Of a DNA stretch of 64,000 bases, positions 18,260-27,736 are shown piece by piece. The position numbers and the translations under genes are program-made. The DNA is from AP-15 sp963698995 (GTDB lineage Bacteria; Pseudomonadota; Alphaproteobacteria; ATCC43930; CGMCC-115725), in the NCBI GenBank assembly GCA_963698995.1, contig CAVOTD010000092.1, positions 1 to 64,000 of the forward strand, written 5' to 3'. The stretch's first letter is position 1; every line of letters starts with the position of its first letter. The notes under the pieces are model-generated. The model saw only the letters and a list, made by a program, of their open reading frames with translations, had not been told where the DNA came from and ran no database searches.

Positions 18260-19414
18260 ATGATCTACAGCACCGATCGCATACTGACGACCCATGCCGG
18301 ATCCCTCCCGCGCCCCGCCGATTTGCGGGACGTGGTTCTCGCCAAGGCCCGCGGTGAGCAATTCGACCAGGCGGCTCTCGACGCGCGCCTGCGGTCGGCC
18401 GTCGCCGAGGTTGTCAGGCGCCAGGTCGACTGCGGCCTCGATATCGTCAATGATGGCGAGCTCTCGAAACCGAACTTCACCGATTACGTCTCCGAGCGGA
18501 TCGCCGGGTGTGAAAATCGCCCGGGCACGGGTTTCCGGCGGCTCAGCATGACGGCGCGCGACGAGAGGAAATTTGGCGAATATTTCGCGGCGCATCCGCG
18601 CCCGCGCTATGCCGGCGGCCAAACCGTCCCGATCTGCGTCGCGCCGTTGCGCTATGTCGGTCAGGCCGAACTCGCCCACGACGTCGACAATTTCAAGATG
18701 GCGCTCGGTGAGGTCCGAGTTGCTGGAGCTTTCCTGCCGGCAAACACCCCGGGGACGATCGAGCACTGGATGGCCAACGAGTACTACAAGAATGATGAGG
18801 AGTTCTTGTTCGCCATCGCCGAGGCCATGCGGGAGGAATACAAGGCAATCGTCGATGCCGGGTTCCTGTTGCAGATCGACGATCCGGATCTGCCCGATGG
18901 GTGGGCCTGCCTCCCCGATATCAACCTATCCGATTACCGCAAATATGCCGCTCTGCGGATCGACGCGCTGAACCACGGGCTGCGCGACATTCCCAAAGAA
19001 AAGATCAGACTGCATGTCTGCTGGGGCAGCTTTCACGGCCCGCATCACGACGACATTCCGTTGCAGGACATCATCGATCTGATCTTCCGGGTGCGCGCGG
19101 GGAGCTATTCGATCGAGGCGTCCAACCCCTGCCACGAGCATGAGTGGCGGGTTTTCGAGAATGTGAAACCGCCCGAAGGCGCCACTCTGATCCCGGGTGT
19201 CGTCGGCCACTGCACCGATTTCATCGAGCACCCTGATCTGGTCGCCGAGCGCTTGGTGCGCTACGCCAATTTGGTCGGCCGCGAGAATGTACTGGCCGGC
19301 ACGGATTGCGGGCTCGGCACGCGGGTCGGCCACCCGTCGATCTGCTGGGCCAAATTCGAAGCACTGGCCGAAGGCGCGCAACGCGCGACAAAGCTTTTGT
19401 GGGGACGCGCCTGA
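18260..19414 (+). CDS. Cobalamin-independent methionine synthase (MetE C-terminal-like) family protein
   Basis: A 384-residue protein matching the stand-alone catalytic barrel of the MetE family rather than full-length MetE of about 750 residues. The start is preceded by GAGGGGAGG. Visible features are RILTTHAGSLPRP at the N-terminus, GLDIVNDGELSKPNF, LQIDDPDLPDG, and a His-x-Cys pair in RLHVCWGSF that fits the zinc site. A later Cys lies in TDCGLGTRVG. These short relatives bind zinc and probably transfer methyl groups to or from thiols; the true substrate is unknown. It lies 33 bases after folC and could share its transcript, giving a loose folate link. Confidence 0.82.
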   Translation: MIYSTDRILTTHAGSLPRPADLRDVVLAKARGEQFDQAALDARLRSAVAEVVRRQVDCGLDIVNDGELSKPNFTDYVSERIAGCENRPGTGFRRLSMTARDERKFGEYFAAHPRPRYAGGQTVPICVAPLRYVGQAELAHDVDNFKMALGEVRVAGAFLPANTPGTIEHWMANEYYKNDEEFLFAIAEAMREEYKAIVDAGFLLQIDDPDLPDGWACLPDINLSDYRKYAALRIDALNHGLRDIPKEKIRLHVCWGSFHGPHHDDIPLQDIIDLIFRVRAGSYSIEASNPCHEHEWRVFENVKPPEGATLIPGVVGHCTDFIEHPDLVAERLVRYANLVGRENVLAGTDCGLGTRVGHPSICWAKFEALAEGAQRATKLLWGRA

Positions 19415-19572
19415 TCGTCGATAGAGAGGGCGAGCGGCGCGCGCGAGCTCACCTGAGCGCCTCGTCGACTGTATTCTGGCCGCGCCGAAATTGGTTCGGC
19501 GGTTAGCGCATATGACGTACATCCAGGCTGTTGCGATGTTTGCCTTGAGGTGAAGCCGGCCTGGAGGCGCGA

Positions 19573-19860
19573 ATGCACAAGATTTCGATAGTTGCGGCAG
19601 CGTTGCTTGCTTTCGGCACGGCTGTTGTCGCGGCGCAGCAGCCCGACAACCGCCCGACAGCCGATCAGCCGAATACGCCGGCGGTGCCGCCGGCGAGCGG
19701 AACCAGCAGCTCCGAGTTGAGCCGCTCCGGCGGGGTCATCGTCCCGCCCAGTGGGGTCGATCCCGCAATGAAGCGGACGCCGCCCTCGTCCGGCGCCAAA
19801 ATGCCGATCATTCCGCCCCCCGGCACGCCGGGCGGCGATCTGTCGATCAAACCGAAGTAA
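19573..19860 (+). CDS. Small secreted proline-rich protein of unknown function
   Basis: A 95-residue product with a clear signal peptide (ISIVAAALLAFGTAVVAAQ) and a low-complexity mature region rich in Pro, Ser and Gly, including GGVIVPPSGVDPAM and IIPPPGTPGGD. CTGGAGGCG precedes the ATG. I recognise no domain. Similar short exported proteins with a VDPxM...IPPPGTPGG pattern seem familiar from alphaproteobacteria, but no function is established to my knowledge. It is convergent with the DUF2147 gene. Confidence 0.65.
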   Translation: MHKISIVAAALLAFGTAVVAAQQPDNRPTADQPNTPAVPPASGTSSSELSRSGGVIVPPSGVDPAMKRTPPSSGAKMPIIPPPGTPGGDLSIKPK

Positions 19861-19876
19861 CGCCGGCTCGGCTGCC

Positions 19877-20338
19877 TCAGCAGCGCCCGTCGAGGCTGAG
19901 CTGCGGATCGCGAATCAGTATTTCGGTGCGGCCAAGGAGCGGGATTCCGCGGTAGACGCGCGCTGATATCCTGTCGGGAGCGGTGAGCTCGGCGGTGACA
20001 TCGTAGGTGTTGCCGTCCGCAGGGTCGTAGAGCCAACCGCCGGACCAATGTTCCGGACCGTCGGGCTGCAGGCCCCAAATGATGGTCAGACCGCACAGCG
20101 GCCGTTGCCGCAGTGTGATATCGGGGTTGAGGTGATCGACATCGGGCTGTCCGGTCGAGGTGCGCGGCCGCAAAAGCCAGACGATCCTGCCGCACAGCAA
20201 GCCGCTGCATTCGAAGATGTCGACCGCCACGCGGTTCGCCAGCAGCCATGTCCCGTCCGGCACTGCGGATGAGGTCGGGCGCGGGGCAATGACGGTCAGC
20301 AGCAGCGCGACGCACGCCCCGCGCGACCATAGGGGCAC
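19877..20338 (-). CDS. DUF2147 family exported protein
   Basis: The mature domain matches DUF2147: PDGTWLLANRVAVDIFEC, LLCGRIVWLL, then WSGGWLYDPADGNTYDV, and a final GRTEILIRD. The frame stays open to an ATG at 20425, but that gives an unlikely Pro-rich leader before the hydrophobic signal segment. I therefore place the start at the GTG at 20338 (VPLWSRGACVALLLTVIAP). No strong ribosome site supports either choice. DUF2147 proteins are small periplasmic beta-rich proteins of unknown function. Confidence 0.75.
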   Translation of the reverse strand: MPLWSRGACVALLLTVIAPRPTSSAVPDGTWLLANRVAVDIFECSGLLCGRIVWLLRPRTSTGQPDVDHLNPDITLRQRPLCGLTIIWGLQPDGPEHWSGGWLYDPADGNTYDVTAELTAPDRISARVYRGIPLLGRTEILIRDPQLSLDGRC

Positions 20339-20425
20339 GATCAGCAGCAGCCGGGGAATTTGATCCTCCGTCCAGTGGTAGGGCGGGGGCGGCGGTGGTG
20401 CAGTGCCGAGTGGGGGGCTCGGCAC

Positions 20426-20816
20426 TGCGGCCCTCGCGGGCGCGGCCGAGCTTGGGGGATAAGCCGAGCCGCCGCTATTCTATCGCAACCCGGGCAAAAA
20501 ATCAGCAACCACCTGCATGATCAGCCACGATCAGGTGCTAACGCTAGATGCCAATCATCCGCCGCGCCGATCGCTATCGCCGCGCCAGTCAGGAAACGCT
20601 ACCGCTAAAATTGCCATGGTCGCACGATATGTTGCCGCGAAACCCAACGATGGCGCGCAACGCAACATGACGGCAACTCGTAAAAATTCTGTCGGGGCGC
20701 ATTCCGGCCTGACTGAAACTTTTCCGGGAATCGAGCCTGATCTCTCCTGAAGAAACAGGCCGATCAGGAGCGGTGCACTAGACGCCAGGATTGTCGCTGA
20801 CCGGCCGCGAGGACCC
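20426..20816. other. Non-coding gap upstream of the DUF2147 gene
   Basis: About 390 bases between two minus-strand genes, less GC-rich than its flanks. An open plus-strand frame at 20517-20750 has no ribosome site and no recognisable protein. I see no tRNA, repeat or convincing terminator here. Confidence 0.5.
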
Positions 20817-22310
<1,494 letters not shown>

Positions 22311-22395
22311 GCCGGTACCCGCTCGCTAGCCAGTCGCAGACCCGCATCATAGCTTGCCGCGGCAGTCACGGCAGGGATTTTCGTAGGAGGCGGAA

Positions 22396-23200
22396 CTGAC
22401 CTTTCTGTTCGGCAAGGTGGTCTGGGCGGTGCTGCAGCCGGGCAATCTGCTGCTGCTGTGCCTGCTGGCCGGCGTTGTTCTTTTGATGATCTCGCGCGGC
22501 CGGCGCGGCAGATTGCTGACCGGTGTGGCCGCCCTGGGTTTCGCGCTGGTTGCCGTCGCGCCGATCGGTCCGGCGCTGCTGCTGACCCTGGAGGAGCGGT
22601 TTCCGCGACCGGCTGCATTGCCGGACAGGATCGACGGCATCCTCGTCCTCGGCGGCGCTGTCGAGCCGGCGCTGTCGCTCTCCTACGGCGAGACGGTGTT
22701 CAACAGCTCGGTGTCGCGGGTGCTCGGCGGGATAGCGCTGGCTCGCCGCCATCCCGAAGCAAAACTGGCGCTGGTCGGCGGCGAGGGCGGGTTCTCCCCG
22801 GTCGGGCTTGCCGAATCGCGCGCGACTTTGGGCTTTGTCGTCGAGCAGGGGATTGACCCGGCGCGCATCATCCTCGAGGAACGCTCGCGCAGCACCCACG
22901 AGAATGCCGTCTACGCCAAGGAGATAATCGCGCCAAAGCCGGGAGAGATTTGGGTTCTCGTCACATCGGCCTATCACATGCCGCGCGCCGTCGCGTCTTT
23001 CGACGCGGTCGGGTGGCCGGTGGTGCCCTATCCGGTCGATTTCAGAATGGATCCCAGGGCTGGCCTCAGCCCCGGGTTCAGCCTGCTCGACGGGCTCGCC
23101 GTAACGACCCTTGCCGGCAAGGAGTGGGCCGGCCTATTGGGATATTGGGCGATGGGATGGACACGCGCACTGTTTCCCTCGCCGGCGGACACGGGCGTCC
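22396..23200 (+). CDS. YdcF/DUF218-family membrane protein
   Basis: Two N-terminal hydrophobic helices (VVWAVLQPGNLLLLCLLAGV and VAALGFALVAVAPIGPALLL) precede a DUF218 domain: RIDGILVLGGAVEPALS, VFNSSVSRVLGGIALA, ALVGGEGG and SRSTHENAVYAKEI, ending VTSAYHMPRA. In the family the fold handles cell-envelope precursors or vancomycin sensitivity (SanA/ElyC type). The best ribosome site, AGGAGG, points to a CTG at 22396; the next in-frame start is the GTG at 22417. Homology ends near 23200, but no in-frame stop appears until 25218. The native stop seems lost, and the given end marks only the domain. Confidence 0.75.
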
Positions 23201-23220
23201 ATCTCTCACGCGGCGATCGG

Positions 23221-23307
23221 TCAGAACCCGCTCAGCGCGCTGACCGCGGAAAAGACGCTCCACACGACAAACAAGGTCACCCCGCTCCAATAGACCACAC
23301 GATACAT
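23221..23307 (-). CDS. Putative 28-residue single-pass membrane peptide
   Basis: A very short frame starts at the ATG at 23307, preceded by a run of six G (GGGGGGATTGCG), and ends at a TGA. It encodes a peptide beginning MYRVVYWSGVTLFVVW, with a hydrophobic centre and ending SALSGF. Composition and size fit a small membrane protein. It lies about 100 bases downstream of the GH13 gene on the same strand and just past the end of the YdcF homology. I recognise no family; the support is the ribosome site and the hydrophobic pattern. Confidence 0.4.
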   Translation of the reverse strand: MYRVVYWSGVTLFVVWSVFSAVSALSGF

Positions 23308-23406
23308 CGCAATCCCCCCGAGACCCCGCCAAATAGCCGATGGGGTCTCGACATTCAAATGCTTCTGACCCGTCATATGCCTGCCGGGGTGGTTTTCTCC
23401 CCGCGG

Positions 23407-25221
23407 TTAGCGCGGCCGGGCGAGGATGCTTGCCTCGCCGGCGGCGAGCGTAACTCGGATCGCATGCACGGGTCCGCGCGACGTGCCTTGGTCGTTGACT
23501 GTCGCGTCGGCGATCCGCCCGACCGGGCAGGTTTGAGGGCTGCCCGTGCTGGAAAAGAGAGTGATAAAACTGGTCCCGACCGGGTTCAAGACCGAATCGA
23601 CGAGAATCGCAAGCTCGATCCCGGAGCTGATATTCGCGTTGGCAACGACGACCGTCTCGCTTTCATTCAGGATACGCGAAAAGGCGATCACGCCGGGCGA
23701 AAACGTCGACGGACCAAAACTCTTGCCGTCGCCCGACACCGGGCGGAAATACTGCCGTCCATAGCGCAGCGCCGGGTTCTGGGCGCGGACGCCGGCGATA
23801 TCGCGCAGCGCAACATAGAAGGGGTCGCTTTCGTCAAACGCGCCTGGTCGACCCCACAATGCCTCGCGAACGGCTTGATCGGCCGACCCATTTCCCGACA
23901 AGCCCTGTTCGGTCCCGTAATAAACGCAAGGAATGCCTTGCAGCGCAAGCAACAGCACCAGCGCCGCAGCGACCTGGCCGTCATAGCGTCCCGGTTGCGC
24001 CGGGTCGACAAAGCGGAAGCGGCTGTGCTGGTCGTGGTTGTCGAGGAACGTCACAAAAAACCGGCCCGCCTCGCCGTGCGAGCTGATCACGCCCTCCTCG
24101 ACGCTCTTGCGCAGCGCATAGACCGCCGCCAGCTCGGTCGGCGCGGTCAGCCCCTTTGCCACGCCGGGAAGGCGGAAGAACAGCGGGAAATCGAGGGCGG
24201 CATCGACACCGACCATATCGCCGCCGTCGCTGGTCCGGCGCCCGATGAATTTGGCAATCTTGAACTCGTCGTCATAGACCTCGCCGAACGTAAAGAAGTT
24301 TTCTTTGCCAATCTCCAGAGCAAATTCACGAATCGCGTTGCCGAAGACGAGAGCGAAATCCGGCTCGATGTATTTCAGCGTATCGATGCGGAAACCGTCG
24401 ATGTCCCATTTGGCGATCGCATATTGGTAGCTGCGGATCAGGGCAGAGCGCAGCTCGGGCGGCGCAGGTCGCGCAAATCCCTTGAGCGACTCGAAATCGC
24501 CGCCGGCCTCGCCGCCCCGACCCTTCCGCAAGAAGGCCGAGTTGGACCGCATCTCGTCCGGCCACACCGCGGCGCTGGCGACCAGCCGGCGGTCGCCGGA
24601 CCGGGGCGCCTCCGACCAGTCCACGACCGGCCGGTCATCGGCCCCGCGCCAGCGGATCGGGTAGCCGCCATCGCGCCATTCGGCGGCACTCGCCGCGGAG
24701 CCGTCGTCGAGCAGATAGGCGAACACGTCACCGGCATGGTGCAACACGATATCCATGATCACATAGATGCCCCGCGCATGCGCTTCGTCGACAAGACGTC
24801 TGAGCTCGCCGTCGGGATCGGCCTTGTCGAATGCAAAGCGTCGATCGACCGTCAAAAAATGCTGGATGCCGTAGCCGTGATAGCTGCCGTCTTGCCGTTG
24901 GCAGTTCTGCAATACCGGGCTCAGCCAGATCGCGCCGACCCCGAGCCGCTGCAAATAGCCGAGCCGCCGTCTGACACCCTCCAGGGTGCCGCCTTGGAAC
25001 CCGCCGAAGGGTTGGTCCCAACGGGCCGCCGGAGGACCATCGTGGTTGTTGAAGCGGTCAACGAGGAGGAAATAGATCCAGCAGTCCCGCCAATCCGCCG
25101 GAGATGGGAACGGACAGGCAATTTCGACATCGCGGCCGTCTACCGTGATCGAGCGGCGGGCTGGCGTGCGCGCGGCGGCGAATGCACTCTCCACTTCCGC
25201 GCCGTAAACAGAGTTTAGCAT
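23407..25221 (-). CDS. GH13-family alpha-glucanase/glucosidase
   Basis: A protein of about 604 residues with the alpha-amylase (beta/alpha)8 catalytic domain. The four GH13 regions are readable: region I IVLHHAG (IMDIVLHHAGDVF), region II DGFRIDTLKYI with the nucleophile Asp, region III FFTFGEVYDD with the acid/base Glu, and region IV FLDNHDQ with the transition-state Asp. IYFLLVDRFNNHDG near the N-terminus is typical of secreted or periplasmic amylases, yet no signal peptide is visible, so the enzyme is probably cytosolic. The ATG at 25221 has GGAG six bases upstream. Its reverse complement is open over almost the whole length. Exact specificity is unknown. Confidence 0.88.
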   Translation of the reverse strand: MLNSVYGAEVESAFAAARTPARRSITVDGRDVEIACPFPSPADWRDCWIYFLLVDRFNNHDGPPAARWDQPFGGFQGGTLEGVRRRLGYLQRLGVGAIWLSPVLQNCQRQDGSYHGYGIQHFLTVDRRFAFDKADPDGELRRLVDEAHARGIYVIMDIVLHHAGDVFAYLLDDGSAASAAEWRDGGYPIRWRGADDRPVVDWSEAPRSGDRRLVASAAVWPDEMRSNSAFLRKGRGGEAGGDFESLKGFARPAPPELRSALIRSYQYAIAKWDIDGFRIDTLKYIEPDFALVFGNAIREFALEIGKENFFTFGEVYDDEFKIAKFIGRRTSDGGDMVGVDAALDFPLFFRLPGVAKGLTAPTELAAVYALRKSVEEGVISSHGEAGRFFVTFLDNHDQHSRFRFVDPAQPGRYDGQVAAALVLLLALQGIPCVYYGTEQGLSGNGSADQAVREALWGRPGAFDESDPFYVALRDIAGVRAQNPALRYGRQYFRPVSGDGKSFGPSTFSPGVIAFSRILNESETVVVANANISSGIELAILVDSVLNPVGTSFITLFSSTGSPQTCPVGRIADATVNDQGTSRGPVHAIRVTLAAGEASILARPR

Positions 25222-25290
25222 CGGGATCTCCACCCGGTCGCTCGCTAATCGCCACCGTCATCGAGTTAACCACGGGAACTGACACCGGTC

Positions 25291-26391
25291 ATGTTCGAAC
25301 TCGTTTTTCTCGGCACCGCCGCAGCGGCCCCTTCGGCCGATCGAGGCTTGCCGGCGCTGCTCGTCACCGTCGGCCCGCGGCGGTTTCTGATCGATTGCGG
25401 CGAGGGCACACAGCGCCAGCTGATGCGCGCCGGGCTCGGGTTTCGCGGGCTGCAGCACGTGCTGCTGACGCATGCCCACCTCGATCATGTAATGGGCCTC
25501 GCCGGGCTGATCGCCACGCTCGCTCTCTTTCGCGTGGGCAGGACGATCGAAATCATCGGTAGCGACGAGACCATAGCATTCGTCCGCCGTTATCTCGCCG
25601 ACACGATCGGGCCGGAAAGCGGCGGGGCGTACCGGCTGCGCTCGGTCTCGCCCGAACTCGTGCTGATGCAATCGGGGTGGCGCCTCGATGCCTTCCCGGT
25701 GGCGCATCGCGAGACCGAGAGCCTTGGCTACATCTTCCAGACCGCAACTCGGCATCCGCTGCTTGCCGAGCGCCTCGACGCGCTTGAAGTGCCACACGGG
25801 CCGCAGCGTGCCGCTCTCGCGCAAGGCCGCCCGGCAGTGCTGGCGGATGGTCGCCGGATCGTCGCCGGAAATGGTTCGCGGACCGCCGATTGCCGGCGCC
25901 AAGCTGCGCCATCGTCGGCGATACGGAGGAGATCAGCCGGCCTAGCCGAGCCGGTGGGCGGCGCCGATGCGTTGGTGATCGAGGCGACGTTCCTGGAACG
26001 CGACACGGCGCTCGCCCGCTCGCGCGGTCACCTGACGGCCGCAGCGGCGGGCCGGCTGGCCTGCGACGCAGGGGTCGGCCAATTGCTGCTCACGCATATC
26101 TCCGGGCGTTACCCGCCGGAGGAGATCCTGGCCGAAGCAGCTTCTCAATTTCAGAAGACGCGGGTGGTCGCCGATTTCGACCGCGTATCAATCGGCGGCC
26201 GGCCGCCGCCGGTGGCGCGCGGCCGCAACCGTCGGCCTTCGCGGTCGATCGTCACCATCATTCGCGGTCGTGCCGGACCAAATACGATTACGTGCCCTGG
26301 TCGGGGCCGTGGGCCAGGTTTACCGTGGGGATGCCGCACAGCGCCTGAGTTCGTTCGCGCAGGGTCGGCGTATCGGTGCACGGGCCCGTGA
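25291..26391 (+). CDS. RNase Z-like metallo-beta-lactamase-fold hydrolase, with a locally scrambled frame
   Basis: The N-terminal half is a clean ElaC/RNase Z type: MFELVFLGTAAAAPSADRG, FLIDCGEGTQRQL, then the zinc motif LTHAHLDHVMGL at about residues 59-70 and the His of FPVAHRETESLGY. Later blocks are VIEATFLERD and LLLTHISGRYPPEEIL. Between 25868 and 25940 the conserved sequence (EMVRGPPIAGAKL, then AIVGDTEEIS) sits in the other two frames, and the original frame returns at GLAEPVGGAD. Each step shifts by one base the same way, so three insertions cancel. Homology ends near 26200, and the last 60 or so codons overlap the convergent gene. RNase Z processes tRNA 3' ends. Confidence 0.75.
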   Translation: MFELVFLGTAAAAPSADRGLPALLVTVGPRRFLIDCGEGTQRQLMRAGLGFRGLQHVLLTHAHLDHVMGLAGLIATLALFRVGRTIEIIGSDETIAFVRRYLADTIGPESGGAYRLRSVSPELVLMQSGWRLDAFPVAHRETESLGYIFQTATRHPLLAERLDALEVPHGPQRAALAQGRPAVLADGRRIVAGNGSRTADCRRQAAPSSAIRRRSAGLAEPVGGADALVIEATFLERDTALARSRGHLTAAAAGRLACDAGVGQLLLTHISGRYPPEEILAEAASQFQKTRVVADFDRVSIGGRPPPVARGRNRRPSRSIVTIIRGRAGPNTITCPGRGRGPGLPWGCRTAPEFVRAGSAYRCTGP

Positions 26392-27300
26392 TCAGGTTGA
26401 TCGAGAGCCCGATTTCCGCCAGCGCGTGCTTCGCGCCCAAGGCGCCTAGCGCGTCAGCGGCGGCAAGGATTATCTTGAGGTCGGAGCGCCGCGCTTTCAG
26501 ACAGGCGAGCAGCTCGGGCGCATTGGCTGAGACCGGATCTCCGGCGCATTCGATCACCACGGCGTCGGCCGGCAGTGAGAAGCAGAAATCAAGCATATTC
26601 GCTAGGAAATTGTCGATCCCTCGGCGACCCGGCGGAAACGTTGTCGGAAGGCCGAAATCGATGCAGTCGAAAGCCTGAGACGCCCCGAAATCCTGGTATT
26701 GCCCGATCTCCGCAATCGATGGTGTGCCCGTTGCCTTCAGAGCGACCACGGTCCTATGGCCCTGCAAGCGCAGCGCGCGCAACACGGCCACTCCGGCGGT
26801 CGTCTTGCCAACTTCCGATGAGGTCCCGAGTATTAGATAAACGGGCGCGTTACGATCCGTTCCCTCGGCGTTTGTCACCGCGAATTGCCGAATGTTCAGC
26901 GGCCCGTCGCGGTCCCCACATACCGCCCGAGATAACGTACGCGCCCGAGGTGCCCCATTTCCGAAGCCGAGTAGCAGCTGATCAGTTCGCCAACCATCCC
27001 GGAACAATACAGTACCCAGTAGTCGCCGCCTGGAGCGAGCCCACCGGCGGGAATGCCTCCGACCGCCAACCGTCTCGTTTGAAGGTATCCCGGCGTTGCA
27101 AGAAAAATGTCGCCGGGTGCAATCACCATCATGCGGCCGCTGGGCGCCTCCACCGTGATCGGAACGGAGTCGACGGTAATTCGAAAGCGCACACGTCGCC
27201 CTCGGTACCCGGTTCTGATCGCAAGCAAATCTGCTCTATGAAGCGGTACACGCCGCAGCGCGGAGGTACGCTTAACGTATACGCGGAGCCCCACCGTCAT
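26288..27300 (-). pseudogene. P-loop NTPase of a BioD/DUF1611-like type with N-terminal domain; one frameshift
   Basis: The first frame (ATG 27300) gives about 130 residues with no named domain, including IRTGYRGRRVRFRITVDSV, YWVLYCSGMVGELISCYSA and GHLGRVRYLGRY. It ends out of frame near 26900. A second frame continues without gap as PLNIRQFAVTNAEG, then a P-loop (YLILGTSSEVGKTTAGVAVL), HRTVVALKATGTPSI, VVIECAGDPVSANAPEL and LITGPCTDTPTL. The P-loop and VVIECAGD resemble dethiobiotin-synthase/DUF1611 folds. About 337 residues result if one base is corrected. Its ATG overlaps the stop of the small upstream gene (ATGA), so they form an operon. Function is unknown. Confidence 0.6.
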
Positions 27301-27548
27301 GTTTGTCGGCGGCGGGTCCTGCTTCTCGTCGATGAAGCCCCACTCTCTGTCGATGAGCGACTGCTTCTGGCGAGCACCGGTTGCGTGCCACTACCACCCG
27401 GCAGTGATGTCCCCTTAACAATCAGGATACCCTCCCTACAGATCAGATCCCGGACGGCCTTTGTCGGGATTTCCAAATATCGACAATCCTTGAGCGTTTC
27501 GGTTTTAACGGTAATCCGCGTATTGACGAGGCTGAATACAATCCCCAT
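27297..27548 (-). CDS. Small protein of unknown function, coupled to the P-loop gene
   Basis: An 83-residue product. The frame is open to 27638, but the ATG at 27548 has a strong ribosome site (GGAGGAAACG) directly upstream, so I start there: MGIVFSLVNTRITVKTETLK. The first 50 residues look like a compact folded segment (VRDLICREGILIVKGTSLP). The tail is Ser/Arg-rich and probably disordered. Its stop overlaps the ATG of the next gene. I recognise no family. The overlap and shared direction argue that it works with the P-loop protein. Confidence 0.6.
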   Translation of the reverse strand: MGIVFSLVNTRITVKTETLKDCRYLEIPTKAVRDLICREGILIVKGTSLPGGSGTQPVLARSSRSSTESGASSTRSRTRRRQT

Positions 27549-27655
27549 CGTTTCCTCCGACGCTATCGATCCTGCTTCGACTTGCGGCCGAACGACGAGG
27601 AAGACTGAAACTATTAACGGATGTTGCATTTCTGACAAGCGCTTTTGACCTCTGG

Positions 27656-27669
27656 TTGTACCCTTACAA
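27656..27669. promoter_or_regulatory. Inverted repeat upstream of the P-loop operon
   Basis: A perfect 5-base inverted repeat with a 4-base spacer (TTGTA-CCCT-TACAA) lies about 110 bases before the start of the small gene. It is a possible operator, supported only by symmetry and position. Confidence 0.25.
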
Positions 27670-27736
27670 GGAGGCGTTCTCAGCCGGGCGGCTCACTGGC
27701 CAGGCGTGTCGGGGCTATCCGGCAGCCCAGCTTAGT

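Noticed and set aside
20517..20750. 77-codon plus-strand frame
   Set aside because: No ribosome site, no known domain, and basic low-complexity composition typical of chance frames.
22417..25218. A 933-codon open frame on the plus strand
   Set aside because: Only the first part is a YdcF protein. The rest is the exact antisense of a well-supported GH13 gene with complete catalytic motifs, and its translation shows no family sequence.
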